From: Selenomonas sp. | Lineage (GTDB): Bacteria > Bacillota > Negativicutes > Selenomonadales > Selenomonadaceae | NCBI RefSeq assembly: GCF_022771645.1 | Contig: NZ_JALFCU010000108.1 | Coordinates: 1-25,873, forward strand | DNA length: 25,873 bases | Reading direction: 5' to 3' | Notes under the pieces: generated by a model | The model's database searches: none | The model's input: only the letters and a program-made list of their open reading frames with translations | What the model was told of the DNA's origin: nothing | Position numbers and translations under genes: made by a program | Shown: positions 16,001 to 23,320 of the stretch, in pieces | Numbering within the stretch: position 1 is the stretch's first letter | Layout: the number at the start of each line of letters is the position of its first letter

Positions 16001-16464
16001 TCGGCATTATCACGGACGAGGTCGAGAAGCTGCGCGACGACTGCGGCTTCCCCGGCATGAAGGTGCTGCATTTCACGCTGTACCTCAACGACAAGGGCCG
16101 CCTCGGCTTCGTCGCGCCGGAGAACAGTATCATCTACACCGGCACGCACGACAACAACACGACGGTCGGCTGGTACACGGAAGACCTCACGGCCCCGACG
16201 CAGGCCGCCGTCGCCGACCTCGTCGGCGCAAAGCGCTCGAATCCTGCCGACGTCGCGGAAAAACTCATCCGCTTCGCCTACGAGGCGAACTCGCGCCTCG
16301 CCGTCGTGCCGATGCAGGACTTCCTCGCTTTGGATAGTCGCTCGCGCATGAACACGCCTGGCACCGTCGGCCTCAACTGGAAGTGGTGCCTAAAGCCCGA
16401 CTACCTCATGATGCTCGACGCGAAAAAGATCCGTGCCATGGTCGAAGACAGCGGCCGCATCTGA
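13003..16464 (+). CDS. Fused GH13 alpha-glucan hydrolase and GH77 4-alpha-glucanotransferase
   Basis: One 1153-residue protein joins two enzymes. Residues about 1-135 resemble the N-terminal beta domain of neopullulanase-type enzymes. Residues 136-650 are a GH13 barrel (AVMYQIFPDRF; DGVFSHTGSNS) with nucleophile D351 in GWRLDVIDE, acid E380 in IGEVWED and D455 in GSHDIVRA. From about residue 661 (AGVLLHPTSLPSKYGIGDLG) it is a MalQ-like GH77 domain. Its D950 (RIDHFRGF), E998 (VVAEDLGIIT) and D1050 (GTHDNNTT) are all present. It probably opens branched or limit dextrins and recombines maltooligosaccharides for GlgP. ATG at 13003 follows AAGGAGAG (12988-12995). A weak TTGGTA/TTCTAT pair (12936-12964) may be its promoter. 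Which GH13 bond it cuts is not decided by sequence alone. Confidence 0.93.
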   Translation: MIERGQAEHDSQKIYYRSTVGAAEAGTIVELGIRLRTREDIRQVLLRVWREGDGEKLYPLETTDDPEAEEKFYRGQLPLPERGCLVWYYFIITTATGTRFYGNNPEQLGGVGELYDQAPPSYQITVYDAGAKTPDWFKHAVMYQIFPDRFCRVGDQIIEKRGSVFHASWHDDPCYYKDPDTKEIVAYDFFGGNLRGIESKLPYLKELGIDTIYLNPVFESESNHHYDTGDYLKIDPILGTNEDFQHLIAATKKLNMHVILDGVFSHTGSNSRYFNRQGQYDSVGAYQSKDSPYYEWYNFRNFPNDYESWWNFDTLPDVKETTPSYMDFIIRGKDSVLHHWLKEGISGWRLDVIDELPAAFSQAFYKELKATNPDAVMIGEVWEDASHKVAYGQQREYLCGHEMDSAMNYPLRQHLFDFLMGYIDGKLAMRRMESLRENYPKENFYAMMNLIGSHDIVRAVTFLGEAPHYDGMPAIAQSRYRMDEDHYNLGLARLQMAVLFQMTYPGAPCVYYGDEIAMQGFKDPYNRRPYKWDETDTYVRDHYKKYIKERNEHTVLQTGELLPLYGDGDLLAYARVVRGGRDVFGAKAENDCYVVAFNRHRSDEQTLTVQVGDFAAGTFVDAFHPEKTYDVTRGELTIRIPAMKAVLLHAKKEARKYDRKAGVLLHPTSLPSKYGIGDLGKEAYKFIDFLAEAGQSVWQILPLGPVGFGYSPYQSPSAFAGNPMLIDLDDLVRREWLQAADVKVLFPGTSSFVDFERVWAFKQKCLKKAYTHFRKTGGEQSPEYLRFCEREKAWLGDYALFMAAKHDFKHEDWTKWPEAVKRRTPKALRELADRLEEHVGFQKFQQFLFDEQWTKLHEYAKGKGIQILGDMPIFVSADSADVWANQGLFDLNLDGTPKTVAGVPPDYFSATGQLWGNPQYDWDAMRDEKYAWWIARFQKLFRLVDIVRIDHFRGFEAFWEVDGKAKTAINGRWVQGPGKPFFDAVKAALGGELPVVAEDLGIITDEVEKLRDDCGFPGMKVLHFTLYLNDKGRLGFVAPENSIIYTGTHDNNTTVGWYTEDLTAPTQAAVADLVGAKRSNPADVAEKLIRFAYEANSRLAVVPMQDFLALDSRSRMNTPGTVGLNWKWCLKPDYLMMLDAKKIRAMVEDSGRI

Positions 16465-16488
16465 CAAGAAATTTTGTTCGAATGAATC

Positions 16489-16525
16489 TGCGTCACGGTA
16501 TTTTTTGCCGTGACGCAATTTTTTT
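16489..16525 (+). terminator. Terminator after the GH13-GH77 gene
   Basis: TGCGTCACGG (16489-16498) pairs perfectly with CCGTGACGCA (16508-16517), and a run of seven T follows (16519-16525). It separates this gene from the chemoreceptor unit. Confidence 0.9.
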
Positions 16526-16575
16526 GAAACAGCCGCACATTTTTGGCAGTTTCGCTTTTGAAAATCAAAACCATA

Positions 16576-16584
16576 TGGTACAAT
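16576..16584 (+). promoter_or_regulatory. Extended -10 promoter of the chemoreceptor gene
   Basis: TGGTACAAT (16576-16584), preceded by ATA, fits an extended -10 element. The closest -35-like sequence, TTGAAA (16558-16563), has only 15 bases of spacing. No sigma-28 (flagellar) promoter motif is seen. Nearly the same string occurs at 19424-19432. Confidence 0.55.
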
Positions 16585-16619
16585 GTGGAACAAGCGGAAA
16601 TGTTGAAGGGGGAGATATT

Positions 16620-18317
16620 GTGGATACACTCACGATCCGCAAGAAGCTGTTCCTCGTGTTCGGCGTCGTGCTGGCGATTTTCCTCGCCGCGAGCCTGTAC
16701 GCGGGATACAGCCTGCACAGCATCAACGAGGGAGCGCTGCGCATCGCGACGGAGCACCTCGCGAGCGTCATGAAAGGCATGGAGGCGCGCAATACCTTGA
16801 CGGAATACCGTCAGGAAGAGTTCGCCGTCGTCACGGCGAAGAAGCTGCCGGAGCGCCTCTACGCGGCGGCGCGCGAGAAGACGCTCGCGTCGCAGATCGA
16901 CATCGCGTTCGATGCGCTCGAGCCGAGCGTCGCGCCGGACAAGAAAGACGCGTTCGCGCAGGTGAAGAGCGAATGGCAGAGCTACCGCAAGAACTCGGAG
17001 CAGATCATCAAGAACGCGAAGAGCGGGCAGGCCGACGCCGCACAGGCCGCGCTCGAAGCCTCGTCGCGTCCGTATGAAGACATCGCGAACCAGCTGAGCT
17101 CCGTCGTCGACGGCTCGAAGGATTTCATCCATCAGGAGAGCCTCGACGCCTCGGCGCTCTATGAGCAGACGAAGTGGACGCTCATCGTCTGCGTGCTCGT
17201 CGTGCTCGCGCTGTCGGGCGGCATGGGCTATTACCTCAGCGCCGGCATCATGAAGTCCGTCACGTACCTCAAGGACGTGTCGGAAAAAGTCGCGTCCGGC
17301 GACCTCACGGTGCAGCCCGAGCCCCTGACGCAGGACGAGCTCGGCACGCTGACCGTCGCGTACGGCGAGACGATCAAGAACTTGCACGGTCTCATCAAGG
17401 ACATCCAGCGCACGGCGGAGGACGTGCAGTCGTACGCGGCGCAGCTCACGGAGAACGCGAACCAGTCGGCGCAGGCGACGCAGCAGGTCGCGACATCCAT
17501 CACGAACGTCGCGGGCTCGTCGAGCGAGACGGGCGACGCCGTCAGCCGTTCGCTCGGCGACATCCAGTCCATGGCTGAGAGCCTCGCGGGCTTCGAGGAG
17601 ACGGCCTCGGACACGGCGAAGGCGACACAGGAAGTCGCTGCCATCGCAAAGAAAGGCCAGAGCGCCATCGACGGCGCGGTTAGCCAGATGGCGGAAATCT
17701 CGACGTCCGTCACGGAGTCGGCCGACACGATCGCGACGCTCGCGAAGCGCTCGTCGGAGATCGGCCAGATTTCCGACACGATCGCCGACATCGCCGAGCA
17801 GACGAACCTCCTCGCGCTGAACGCCGCCATCGAGGCGGCGCGCGCGGGCGAGGCGGGACGCGGCTTCTCCGTCGTCGCCGACGAAGTCCGCAAGCTCGCC
17901 GAGGGCTCGAGCGCAGCGGCGCAGCAGATCGCCGGCCTCATCTCGGCCATCCAGAAGGATACGGACGCTGCCGTCGTGCGCATGAAGAAGGGCACGGAGG
18001 ATGTCGAGAGCGGCCGCACGGTCGTCGCGGAGGCAGGCCAGGCGTTCGAGACAATCGCCGGCTCGGTCGCGGGTCTCACGCAGGGCGCGCAGAAGATCCT
18101 CGACGAGGCGCGCGTCGCCTCCGACAAGGCCATGGCGCTCGTGCAGGTCATGGAGAACATCGACAAGAGCAGCCGCAACGTGGCCTCGGAGACGGAATCC
18201 GTCTCGGCCGCGACGGAAGAACAGTCGGCCTCGATGGACGAAATCGCGCATGCGAGCGACAAGCTCGCGTCCGTCGCGAACGAGCTCCAGTCGTCGACGC
18301 AGAAGTTCAAGATTTGA
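16620..18317 (+). CDS. Methyl-accepting chemotaxis protein (transmembrane chemoreceptor)
   Basis: Chemoreceptors sense ligands outside the membrane and control the CheA kinase through CheW. The 565-residue product has a first membrane helix (about 10-31, LFLVFGVVLAIFLAASLYAG) and an extracytoplasmic helical domain of the four-helix-bundle type (about 32-185). A second membrane helix (about 186-208) and a HAMP linker follow. The signalling domain has the conserved hairpin tip EQTNLLALNAAIEAARAGEA starting at about residue 393. It lacks a C-terminal CheR/CheB-tethering pentapeptide. I chose GTG at 16620, preceded by AAGGGGGAG; this puts the basic IRKK directly before the first helix. The next gene, 17 bases on, encodes a sugar-binding lipoprotein, so its ligand may arrive bound to that protein. 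No che genes are nearby. Confidence 0.93.
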   Translation: MDTLTIRKKLFLVFGVVLAIFLAASLYAGYSLHSINEGALRIATEHLASVMKGMEARNTLTEYRQEEFAVVTAKKLPERLYAAAREKTLASQIDIAFDALEPSVAPDKKDAFAQVKSEWQSYRKNSEQIIKNAKSGQADAAQAALEASSRPYEDIANQLSSVVDGSKDFIHQESLDASALYEQTKWTLIVCVLVVLALSGGMGYYLSAGIMKSVTYLKDVSEKVASGDLTVQPEPLTQDELGTLTVAYGETIKNLHGLIKDIQRTAEDVQSYAAQLTENANQSAQATQQVATSITNVAGSSSETGDAVSRSLGDIQSMAESLAGFEETASDTAKATQEVAAIAKKGQSAIDGAVSQMAEISTSVTESADTIATLAKRSSEIGQISDTIADIAEQTNLLALNAAIEAARAGEAGRGFSVVADEVRKLAEGSSAAAQQIAGLISAIQKDTDAAVVRMKKGTEDVESGRTVVAEAGQAFETIAGSVAGLTQGAQKILDEARVASDKAMALVQVMENIDKSSRNVASETESVSAATEEQSASMDEIAHASDKLASVANELQSSTQKFKI

Positions 18318-18334
18318 GGAAGGGGAACAGAGAA

Positions 18335-19366
18335 ATGAAACGCAACAGACTCATGATCGCCCTCTTCCTCGTGTTGGGGACGCTCGCCATGCTCTTCGCT
18401 GCCGGTTGCGGCGGCAACGAAATCAACAAGAAGGTCGCCGTCGCCTTCCCAAGCTCGAAATCGGGCATCACATGGGAACGCAACGGCACGGCCATCAAGG
18501 ACTCGCTCGAAAAAGAAGGCTTCACCGTCGACCTCCAGTATGCGGATACGGTGGATCAGCAAATCGGCCAGTTGCAGCAGCAGATTGCAGGGAAGCCCGG
18601 CTGCCTCGTCATCGGCGCGATGGACGGCGGCAAGCTCGCCGACGTGCTCGCCGAGGCGAAGAAGGAAAATATCCCCGTCATCGCCTACGACCGCCTCATC
18701 ATGAACACGGACGCCGTCTCGTACTACGCGACATTCGACAACGAAGCCGTCGGCCGCGGCATGGGCGAATACGTCGAGGCCGCGCTGAACCTGCCGCAAG
18801 GCGGCGGCCCGTACACGATGGAAGTCTTTGCAGGCGACCCGGGCGACAACAACGCGCACCTGTTCTTCAAGGGCGCGATGGATGTCTTGCAGCCGTACAT
18901 CGACAAGGGGCAGATTGTCATCCCGTCGGGCGAGAAGACGTTTGAGCAGGCCATGACGAAAGACTGGAAGCCTGAGAACGCCGAAGCGCGCATGAAGAAG
19001 CTGCTCGCGGGCGCGGACGCCGGGCAGGCGCCCGACATCATCATCGCGCCGAACGACAGCATCGCCGACGGCGTGCGCAAAGCCATCAAGGACGCTGGCA
19101 TCGCGAAGCATCCGCTCATGACGGGGCAGGATACGGAGGACAAAGCGCTCACGGCCATCGCCGCCGGAGAGCAGGCCATGACGACGTACAAAGACCCGAA
19201 CGTGCTCGTCGCGAAGATCATCCGCATGATCAAGGCCGTCGTCGACGGTACGGAGCCGGAGATCAACGACGTCACGACGTATAACAACGGCGTCATCACC
19301 GTGCCATCGTACCTCTGCACGCCGCTCATCATCGACAAGGACAACCTTTCCGTCGTAAAGAAGTGA
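18335..19366 (+). CDS. ChvE-like multiple-sugar-binding lipoprotein
   Basis: This is a periplasmic-binding-protein fold of the ChvE/XylF group, which binds monosaccharides such as glucose, galactose, arabinose or xylose. The 343-residue product has a lipoprotein signal (LFAAGC, lipidated Cys at residue 25). It matches ChvE through VIAYDRLIMNTDAVSYYATFD, then PGDNNAHLFFKGAMDVLQPYI, MTGQDTED, and VPSYLCTPLIIDKDN. ATG at 18335 is preceded by AGGAAGGGGA. It follows the chemoreceptor gene by 17 bases and ends at its own terminator, with no ABC permease or ATPase in the window. Known ChvE proteins both feed a transporter and dock onto a sensor (VirA). Here the receptor neighbour suggests a sensing role; that is inference. 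Confidence 0.92.
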   Translation: MKRNRLMIALFLVLGTLAMLFAAGCGGNEINKKVAVAFPSSKSGITWERNGTAIKDSLEKEGFTVDLQYADTVDQQIGQLQQQIAGKPGCLVIGAMDGGKLADVLAEAKKENIPVIAYDRLIMNTDAVSYYATFDNEAVGRGMGEYVEAALNLPQGGGPYTMEVFAGDPGDNNAHLFFKGAMDVLQPYIDKGQIVIPSGEKTFEQAMTKDWKPENAEARMKKLLAGADAGQAPDIIIAPNDSIADGVRKAIKDAGIAKHPLMTGQDTEDKALTAIAAGEQAMTTYKDPNVLVAKIIRMIKAVVDGTEPEINDVTTYNNGVITVPSYLCTPLIIDKDNLSVVKK

Positions 19367-19377
19367 CGAACATTTCG

Positions 19378-19410
19378 AGAGGATTGCTGTGACAGCGGTC
19401 CTCTTTTCTT
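19378..19410 (+). terminator. Terminator after the sugar-binding protein gene
   Basis: AGAGGATTGCTG (19378-19389) pairs with CAGCGGTCCTCT (19393-19404), including two G-U pairs, around a TGA loop. TTTTCTTTT follows. It lies 12 bases after the stop codon. Confidence 0.85.
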
Positions 19411-19423
19411 TTGCGCGAAAATA

Positions 19424-19432
19424 TGGTACGAT
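19424..19432 (+). promoter_or_regulatory. Extended -10 promoter of the DUF2225 gene run
   Basis: TGGTACGAT (19424-19432), again preceded by ATA, lies right after the terminator and 28 bases before the next start codon. It is nearly identical to the element before the chemoreceptor gene. No convincing -35 is present. Confidence 0.5.
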
Positions 19433-19460
19433 GAAACAATGAATGAAGGGGGAATCGGCC

Positions 19461-20150
19461 ATGGCGGAACATACATTTATCGTCACGAAGACGTGTCCGA
19501 TCTGCGGTGAGGAGACGCGCATCGTGAAGCTGAAATCGCGCATCATCGCCGAGCGCACGGATGAAGATTTCTGCGTGCATTACAAGGATTTCAATCCGTA
19601 TTTCTATCACATCTGGTTCTGCGAGCACTGCGGCTTCGCAGCAGACGAGAAGCATTTCCTCGCGCCGATGCCGGCGCGCCACAAGGAAAAGATCCGCGAC
19701 TTCCTCAAAAACCGTCAGCTCGGGCTGGAGTTCACGGAGCAGCGCGGCGTGCCGGAGGCCGTCGCGTCGTACAAGCTCGCGATTTTTTACGCCGGCATGC
19801 TCGATGCGACGTTCGCGCACCGCGCCGGCCTCGAGCTGCACCTCGCATGGGTGTACCGCGACGCGGGCGACGAGGAGCACGAGCGCGAGGCCATGGAGCA
19901 CGCGGCGGCGCTCTACGACCAGTCGATCATGAAGGAGAACTATCCGCAGGGCGCGATGACGGACAACATGGTCATTTATCTCATCGGCGCGATCTATTAC
20001 CGTCTCGGCGACTACGAAAAGGCGACGCAGTACCTTTCGCGCATCATCGGCGACAACAACATGCGCAGCATGGAGCCGAAGACGTTCGACCGCGCGCGCG
20101 ACCTCTGGCAGACGATCCGCGAGCGCAAGGAAGCGGACGGCCAGGGCTGA
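19461..20150 (+). CDS. DUF2225 family zinc-ribbon/TPR-like protein
   Basis: The 229-residue product fits the DUF2225 family, whose function is unknown. Two CxxC pairs (C12/C15 in CPICGEE and C54/C57 in FCEHCGF) suggest a zinc ribbon. The rest is helical, with TPR-like segments (AVASYKLAIFYAGMLD; the stretch around YYRLGDYEKATQYLSRII). No signal peptide or membrane helix is seen, so it is probably cytoplasmic. I chose ATG at 19461, 8 bases after GAAGGGGGA; an in-frame ATG at 19443 precedes that site. It is the first of three same-strand genes with gaps of 20-21 bases. Known DUF2225 members are widespread in Firmicutes; any role in protein handling or redox sensing is speculative. Confidence 0.8.
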   Translation: MAEHTFIVTKTCPICGEETRIVKLKSRIIAERTDEDFCVHYKDFNPYFYHIWFCEHCGFAADEKHFLAPMPARHKEKIRDFLKNRQLGLEFTEQRGVPEAVASYKLAIFYAGMLDATFAHRAGLELHLAWVYRDAGDEEHEREAMEHAAALYDQSIMKENYPQGAMTDNMVIYLIGAIYYRLGDYEKATQYLSRIIGDNNMRSMEPKTFDRARDLWQTIRERKEADGQG

Positions 20151-20170
20151 CGGAGAAAGGAAGCGGTTCG

Positions 20171-20932
20171 ATGGATATGCCGGTGAATTTCCAGCAGGCG
20201 CTCGCGAAGATCGACATCGCGAAGATCCAGCAGGCCGTCGAGGACTACGGCCCTGTCATCGAGGTCGTGCGCGGCACGTGGGATCACGCGACGCTCGCGG
20301 AAATGGCCGAGGGCAAGCTCTACGTCTCGGACGACATGATGAACGAGGCCATCGCGAAGCAGATCGACGCGCAGGACGAAAACGCGCCCGTGACGGCGGT
20401 GAAGCTCGCTTCGCACGAGAATGGCCGCCTCGACATCACGGCGGACACGCGCAAGATCGGCCCCGTCGAGCTCTCGGGCACGATCGAGGAGTTCGTCCAC
20501 GACGGCGAGCATTCGTACATGAAATACCATGTGCGCAGCAAGAACATCCCGCAGCACGGCCTCATGAGCTGGGTGTTCTCGCGCATCTCGCTCTCGATGG
20601 CCGAGCGCATGGTCGGGCACATCGACCTGCCGGAGAACGTCCCCGTGCAGGTGAGGCGCAACACGGTCACGGTCGATTTCCATCAGGTGCTCGTCGATTC
20701 TGCGCTCGGGCAGACACAGTTCCAGGGGCATCCGCTCCTCGACATGGTCGAGATCAAGAGCGCGACGCCGAAGGACGGCGGCATCCTGTTCGAGACGGAG
20801 CTGCATGTGCCGGACGACGTGAAGGCCGCGCTCCTGCGCATGGCGCAGCAGAAGAAAGACGAAATGGAAAAAACGGAAACACCAGAAACAACGAAAGCAT
20901 CCGACGCAGATGCAGCGGATGCAATGGAATAA
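20171..20932 (+). CDS. Hypothetical protein, unrecognised family
   Basis: I do not recognise this 253-residue protein. It has no signal peptide, membrane helix or cysteine motif. Residues about 90-220 alternate hydrophobic and polar residues in a beta-rich pattern (GRLDITADTRKIGPVELSG; VRRNTVTVDFHQVLVDSAL). This could be a lipid-binding-like beta sheet of the LmeA/DUF2993 sort, but that is a weak guess. A helical stretch around residues 135-160 carries the MSWVFSRISLSMAERMVGHI segment, which looks amphipathic and might touch a membrane. The last 28 residues are a charged, Thr/Ala-rich tail, probably disordered. ATG at 20171 follows AAAGGAAG. It lies between the DUF2225 and DUF4127 genes in one probable operon. 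Confidence 0.75.
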   Translation: MDMPVNFQQALAKIDIAKIQQAVEDYGPVIEVVRGTWDHATLAEMAEGKLYVSDDMMNEAIAKQIDAQDENAPVTAVKLASHENGRLDITADTRKIGPVELSGTIEEFVHDGEHSYMKYHVRSKNIPQHGLMSWVFSRISLSMAERMVGHIDLPENVPVQVRRNTVTVDFHQVLVDSALGQTQFQGHPLLDMVEIKSATPKDGGILFETELHVPDDVKAALLRMAQQKKDEMEKTETPETTKASDADAADAME

Positions 20933-20953
20933 GACAGTCAGGAGGCGATCTGC

Positions 20954-22552
20954 ATGAAGAAGGGGCTCGTCATCCTCGCAGCGGCGCTGACGCTCGTCAC
21001 GGCGATGCCGCTTGCAAGCGCGCGCCACAAGGCGGAGGATGCGCCGGAAAAGATCATCTTCATCCCGCACGACAACCGGCCGATTTCCGACAAGCAGACG
21101 GCGGACGTCGTGCGGAAGCTCGGCTACGACGTCGTCGTGCCGCCGGACGACATCCTCGGCAACCGCACGGATCTCGGCCACCCGGACGCGCTGTGGCAAT
21201 GGCTCGACGAAAACGCGAAGGACGCGAAGGCGGCCGTCGTCTCGTCGGACTCCATGCTGTACGGCAGCCTCGTCGGCTCGCGCAAGCACGAGTACAGCGA
21301 GCAGGAGATCACGGATCGCGCCGAGCGCTTCACGGACTTCCGCAAGAAGAACCCGCGCCTGCCGCTCTACGTCTTCGGCTCGATCATGCGCACGCCGCGC
21401 ACGGGCGAGGCATCGGGCCACGAGGAGCCGGGCTACTACCGCAACTACGGCGCGGACATCTTCCGCTACACGGTGCTGAAGGACAAAGAGGAAGTCGAGG
21501 GCTTGACGCGCCGCGAGAAAAAGGAGGTCGAGTTCCTCGAAAAGCTCATCCCGAAGCAGAGCCTCGCGGACTGGATGGGACGCAGGGAAAAGAATTTCCA
21601 TGCGAACGAGTACCTCATCGACCTCACGCGCAAGAATGATTTCAGCTACTTCGTGCTCGGCCGCGACGACAACGCGCCGTACTCGCAGACGCACAGGGAG
21701 AGCCGTCACCTTCAGGAATATGGCAAGGACCTCGGCAAGACGCGCTATCAGGCCATGGCCGGCATCGACGAAGTCGGCATGTTGCTCCTGACGCGCGCCG
21801 TCAACGACCTCGAACGCGAGGTACCGTTCGTCTTCGTGCGCTACAACTGGGGCAGGGGCGAGCGCACCGTGCCGTCGTACTCCGACGAGCCAATCAAGAA
21901 CTCCATCGCTGACGCCATCGCGGCGGCGGGCGGCATGGCCGTCACGTCGCCCGAAAAGGCCGACCTCGTGCTGACGGTCAACACGAACCCGAACGGCAAG
22001 ACGTACGAGGCGAACGACCGCGCGAACGACGGCACGCCGCGCGAGGGCACGCAGTATTTCGCCAGCATCGTCGAAGACTACGTCCGCGCGGGCTATCCCG
22101 TCGGCGTCGCCGACATCGCCTACGCGAACGGCTCGGACAACGCCGTCATGCAGGAGCTCAAGAACCGCGGCCTGCTGTTCAAGCTCCGCGCCTATGCGGG
22201 CTGGAACACGGCGACGAACAGCACGGGCTTCGTCCTCGGCTCCGGCATGCTCGCGAAGCGCATGACGGATGGTGCCGTCGATGACCTGCTCCTCACGCGC
22301 TACCTCGATGACTGGGGCTATCAGGCGAACGTGCGCGGCACGATCGCGCGCCAGCTCACGTGGCTCCGGGGCGACGGCGTCTACGGCAGCCTCGACGCGA
22401 AGCGCGACGCCGTCGAGACGCGCGCCTCGCGCTTCATGACGCGCTTCGCCGAAGACAACCTCCCGCCGCTCCCCGAGCTCTCCGATCTCCGCGTGACGTT
22501 CCCGTGGAACCGCATGTTCGAATCGGACGTCCTGCTCGCGGATGAAAATTGA
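20954..22552 (+). CDS. DUF4127 family exported protein
   Basis: The 532-residue product matches DUF4127, a family of unknown function found mainly in Firmicutes. The family's N-terminal FIPHDNRPISDKQTADVV segment follows a signal peptide (MKKGLVILAAALTLVTAMPLASA, residues 1-23). Further segments are SSDSMLYGSLVGSRKHEYS, then YFVLGRDDNAPYSQTHRE, and an Asp/Asn-rich middle. Conserved Asp, Arg and His residues hint at an enzyme, and family members near sugar genes have been noted, but no activity is established here. ATG at 20954 follows AGGAGG, and the gap to the previous gene is 21 bases. A bidirectional terminator begins 5 bases after its stop. Confidence 0.85.
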   Translation: MKKGLVILAAALTLVTAMPLASARHKAEDAPEKIIFIPHDNRPISDKQTADVVRKLGYDVVVPPDDILGNRTDLGHPDALWQWLDENAKDAKAAVVSSDSMLYGSLVGSRKHEYSEQEITDRAERFTDFRKKNPRLPLYVFGSIMRTPRTGEASGHEEPGYYRNYGADIFRYTVLKDKEEVEGLTRREKKEVEFLEKLIPKQSLADWMGRREKNFHANEYLIDLTRKNDFSYFVLGRDDNAPYSQTHRESRHLQEYGKDLGKTRYQAMAGIDEVGMLLLTRAVNDLEREVPFVFVRYNWGRGERTVPSYSDEPIKNSIADAIAAAGGMAVTSPEKADLVLTVNTNPNGKTYEANDRANDGTPREGTQYFASIVEDYVRAGYPVGVADIAYANGSDNAVMQELKNRGLLFKLRAYAGWNTATNSTGFVLGSGMLAKRMTDGAVDDLLLTRYLDDWGYQANVRGTIARQLTWLRGDGVYGSLDAKRDAVETRASRFMTRFAEDNLPPLPELSDLRVTFPWNRMFESDVLLADEN

Positions 22553-22556
22553 ACAT

Positions 22557-22599
22557 AAAAAATGCTGCTGCAGCCGGGAAGACTGCAGCAGTATTTTTT
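22557..22599. terminator. Bidirectional terminator between DUF4127 and M48 genes
   Basis: A 17-base-pair stem (22557-22573 with 22583-22599), with one G-U pair, has a nine-base loop. Six A on the left and six T on the right let it serve both convergent genes. Confidence 0.92.
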
Positions 22600-22608
22600 A
22601 TGGCGTTG

Positions 22609-23319
22609 TTACGGATCGTTCCTTTGTTCCTTCCGTGCATTCCCGTATATCCGCTTCCGTTCCTCATACGATGGATGCGCGCGCGGTTCGTCGGGGATGC
22701 TGGCGGAAGCGAGGTGATCCCAGAGACCGACGGCGACGGCGGGCGTGATGCCGGCGCGCGGCAGGAGCGCTGCCGCCCATTCGTCGGCCTTGCGCTCTTC
22801 GTGCAGGCCGACGTCGGCATGGAGCGCGGCCTGCACGAAATCGTTTGCGCCGTCATCGAGATTTTTCGCTTTCGCCGCGCGCCGCGCGAAATACTGCGCG
22901 CGCATGCTGCGGCGGATGCCGCGCACGGGGTGACCCTGCGCGAGGTGGCCGAGCTCGTGCGCGAGCAACACGGAGAGCTCGCCGTCGTCCGTCACGAGCG
23001 CGAGCAGGCCGCGATGAACAACGATCATCCCCGGCAGCGCGTAGGCATTCACGTCGTCGCGCGCCGTCACGACGACGAGCGGCCGCTCCATCTTCGCGGC
23101 CTCCGTGAGCGGCGCGAGCAGCCGCAGGACGCGCGCCTCGCCCGCGCCTCCGTCGTTCGCCGCACCGAAGTGCGTCTCGACGGCTCGCACATACGCCGCG
23201 CGCCCGTCCTGCGTATCGGTGAAACGAGCGACCGCCGTATGGAGCGACGCAGCGGCCGCCGCCTGCACGCCCGCTAGCAAAACGGCGACGACCAGGAAAA
23301 GCAATCGAAACGGATGCAT
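22609..23319 (-). CDS. M48-family zinc metalloprotease, exported
   Basis: The 236-residue product has an N-terminal hydrophobic signal (residues 1-24, ending AAAAA). It carries the zinc site HELGHLAQGH, with H121, E122 and H125. A likely third ligand is E175 in HEERKADEW, the ExxxD motif of M48. Such periplasmic proteases (BepA/YfgC and LoiP types) handle misfolded envelope proteins. No TPR domain follows, so it is the short form. ATG at 23319 begins one base after the stop of the upstream regulator, with only GGTGA as a ribosome site. Translation is therefore probably coupled. The gene ends at a shared terminator. The protease class is secure; the substrate is unknown. Confidence 0.9.
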   Translation of the reverse strand: MHPFRLLFLVVAVLLAGVQAAAAASLHTAVARFTDTQDGRAAYVRAVETHFGAANDGGAGEARVLRLLAPLTEAAKMERPLVVVTARDDVNAYALPGMIVVHRGLLALVTDDGELSVLLAHELGHLAQGHPVRGIRRSMRAQYFARRAAKAKNLDDGANDFVQAALHADVGLHEERKADEWAAALLPRAGITPAVAVGLWDHLASASIPDEPRAHPSYEERKRIYGNARKEQRNDP

Positions 23320-23320
23320 C

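Noticed and set aside
17231..19558. 775-codon antisense reading frame over the chemoreceptor and binding-protein genes
   Set aside because: It crosses two real genes, their gap and a terminator, and has no domain of its own.
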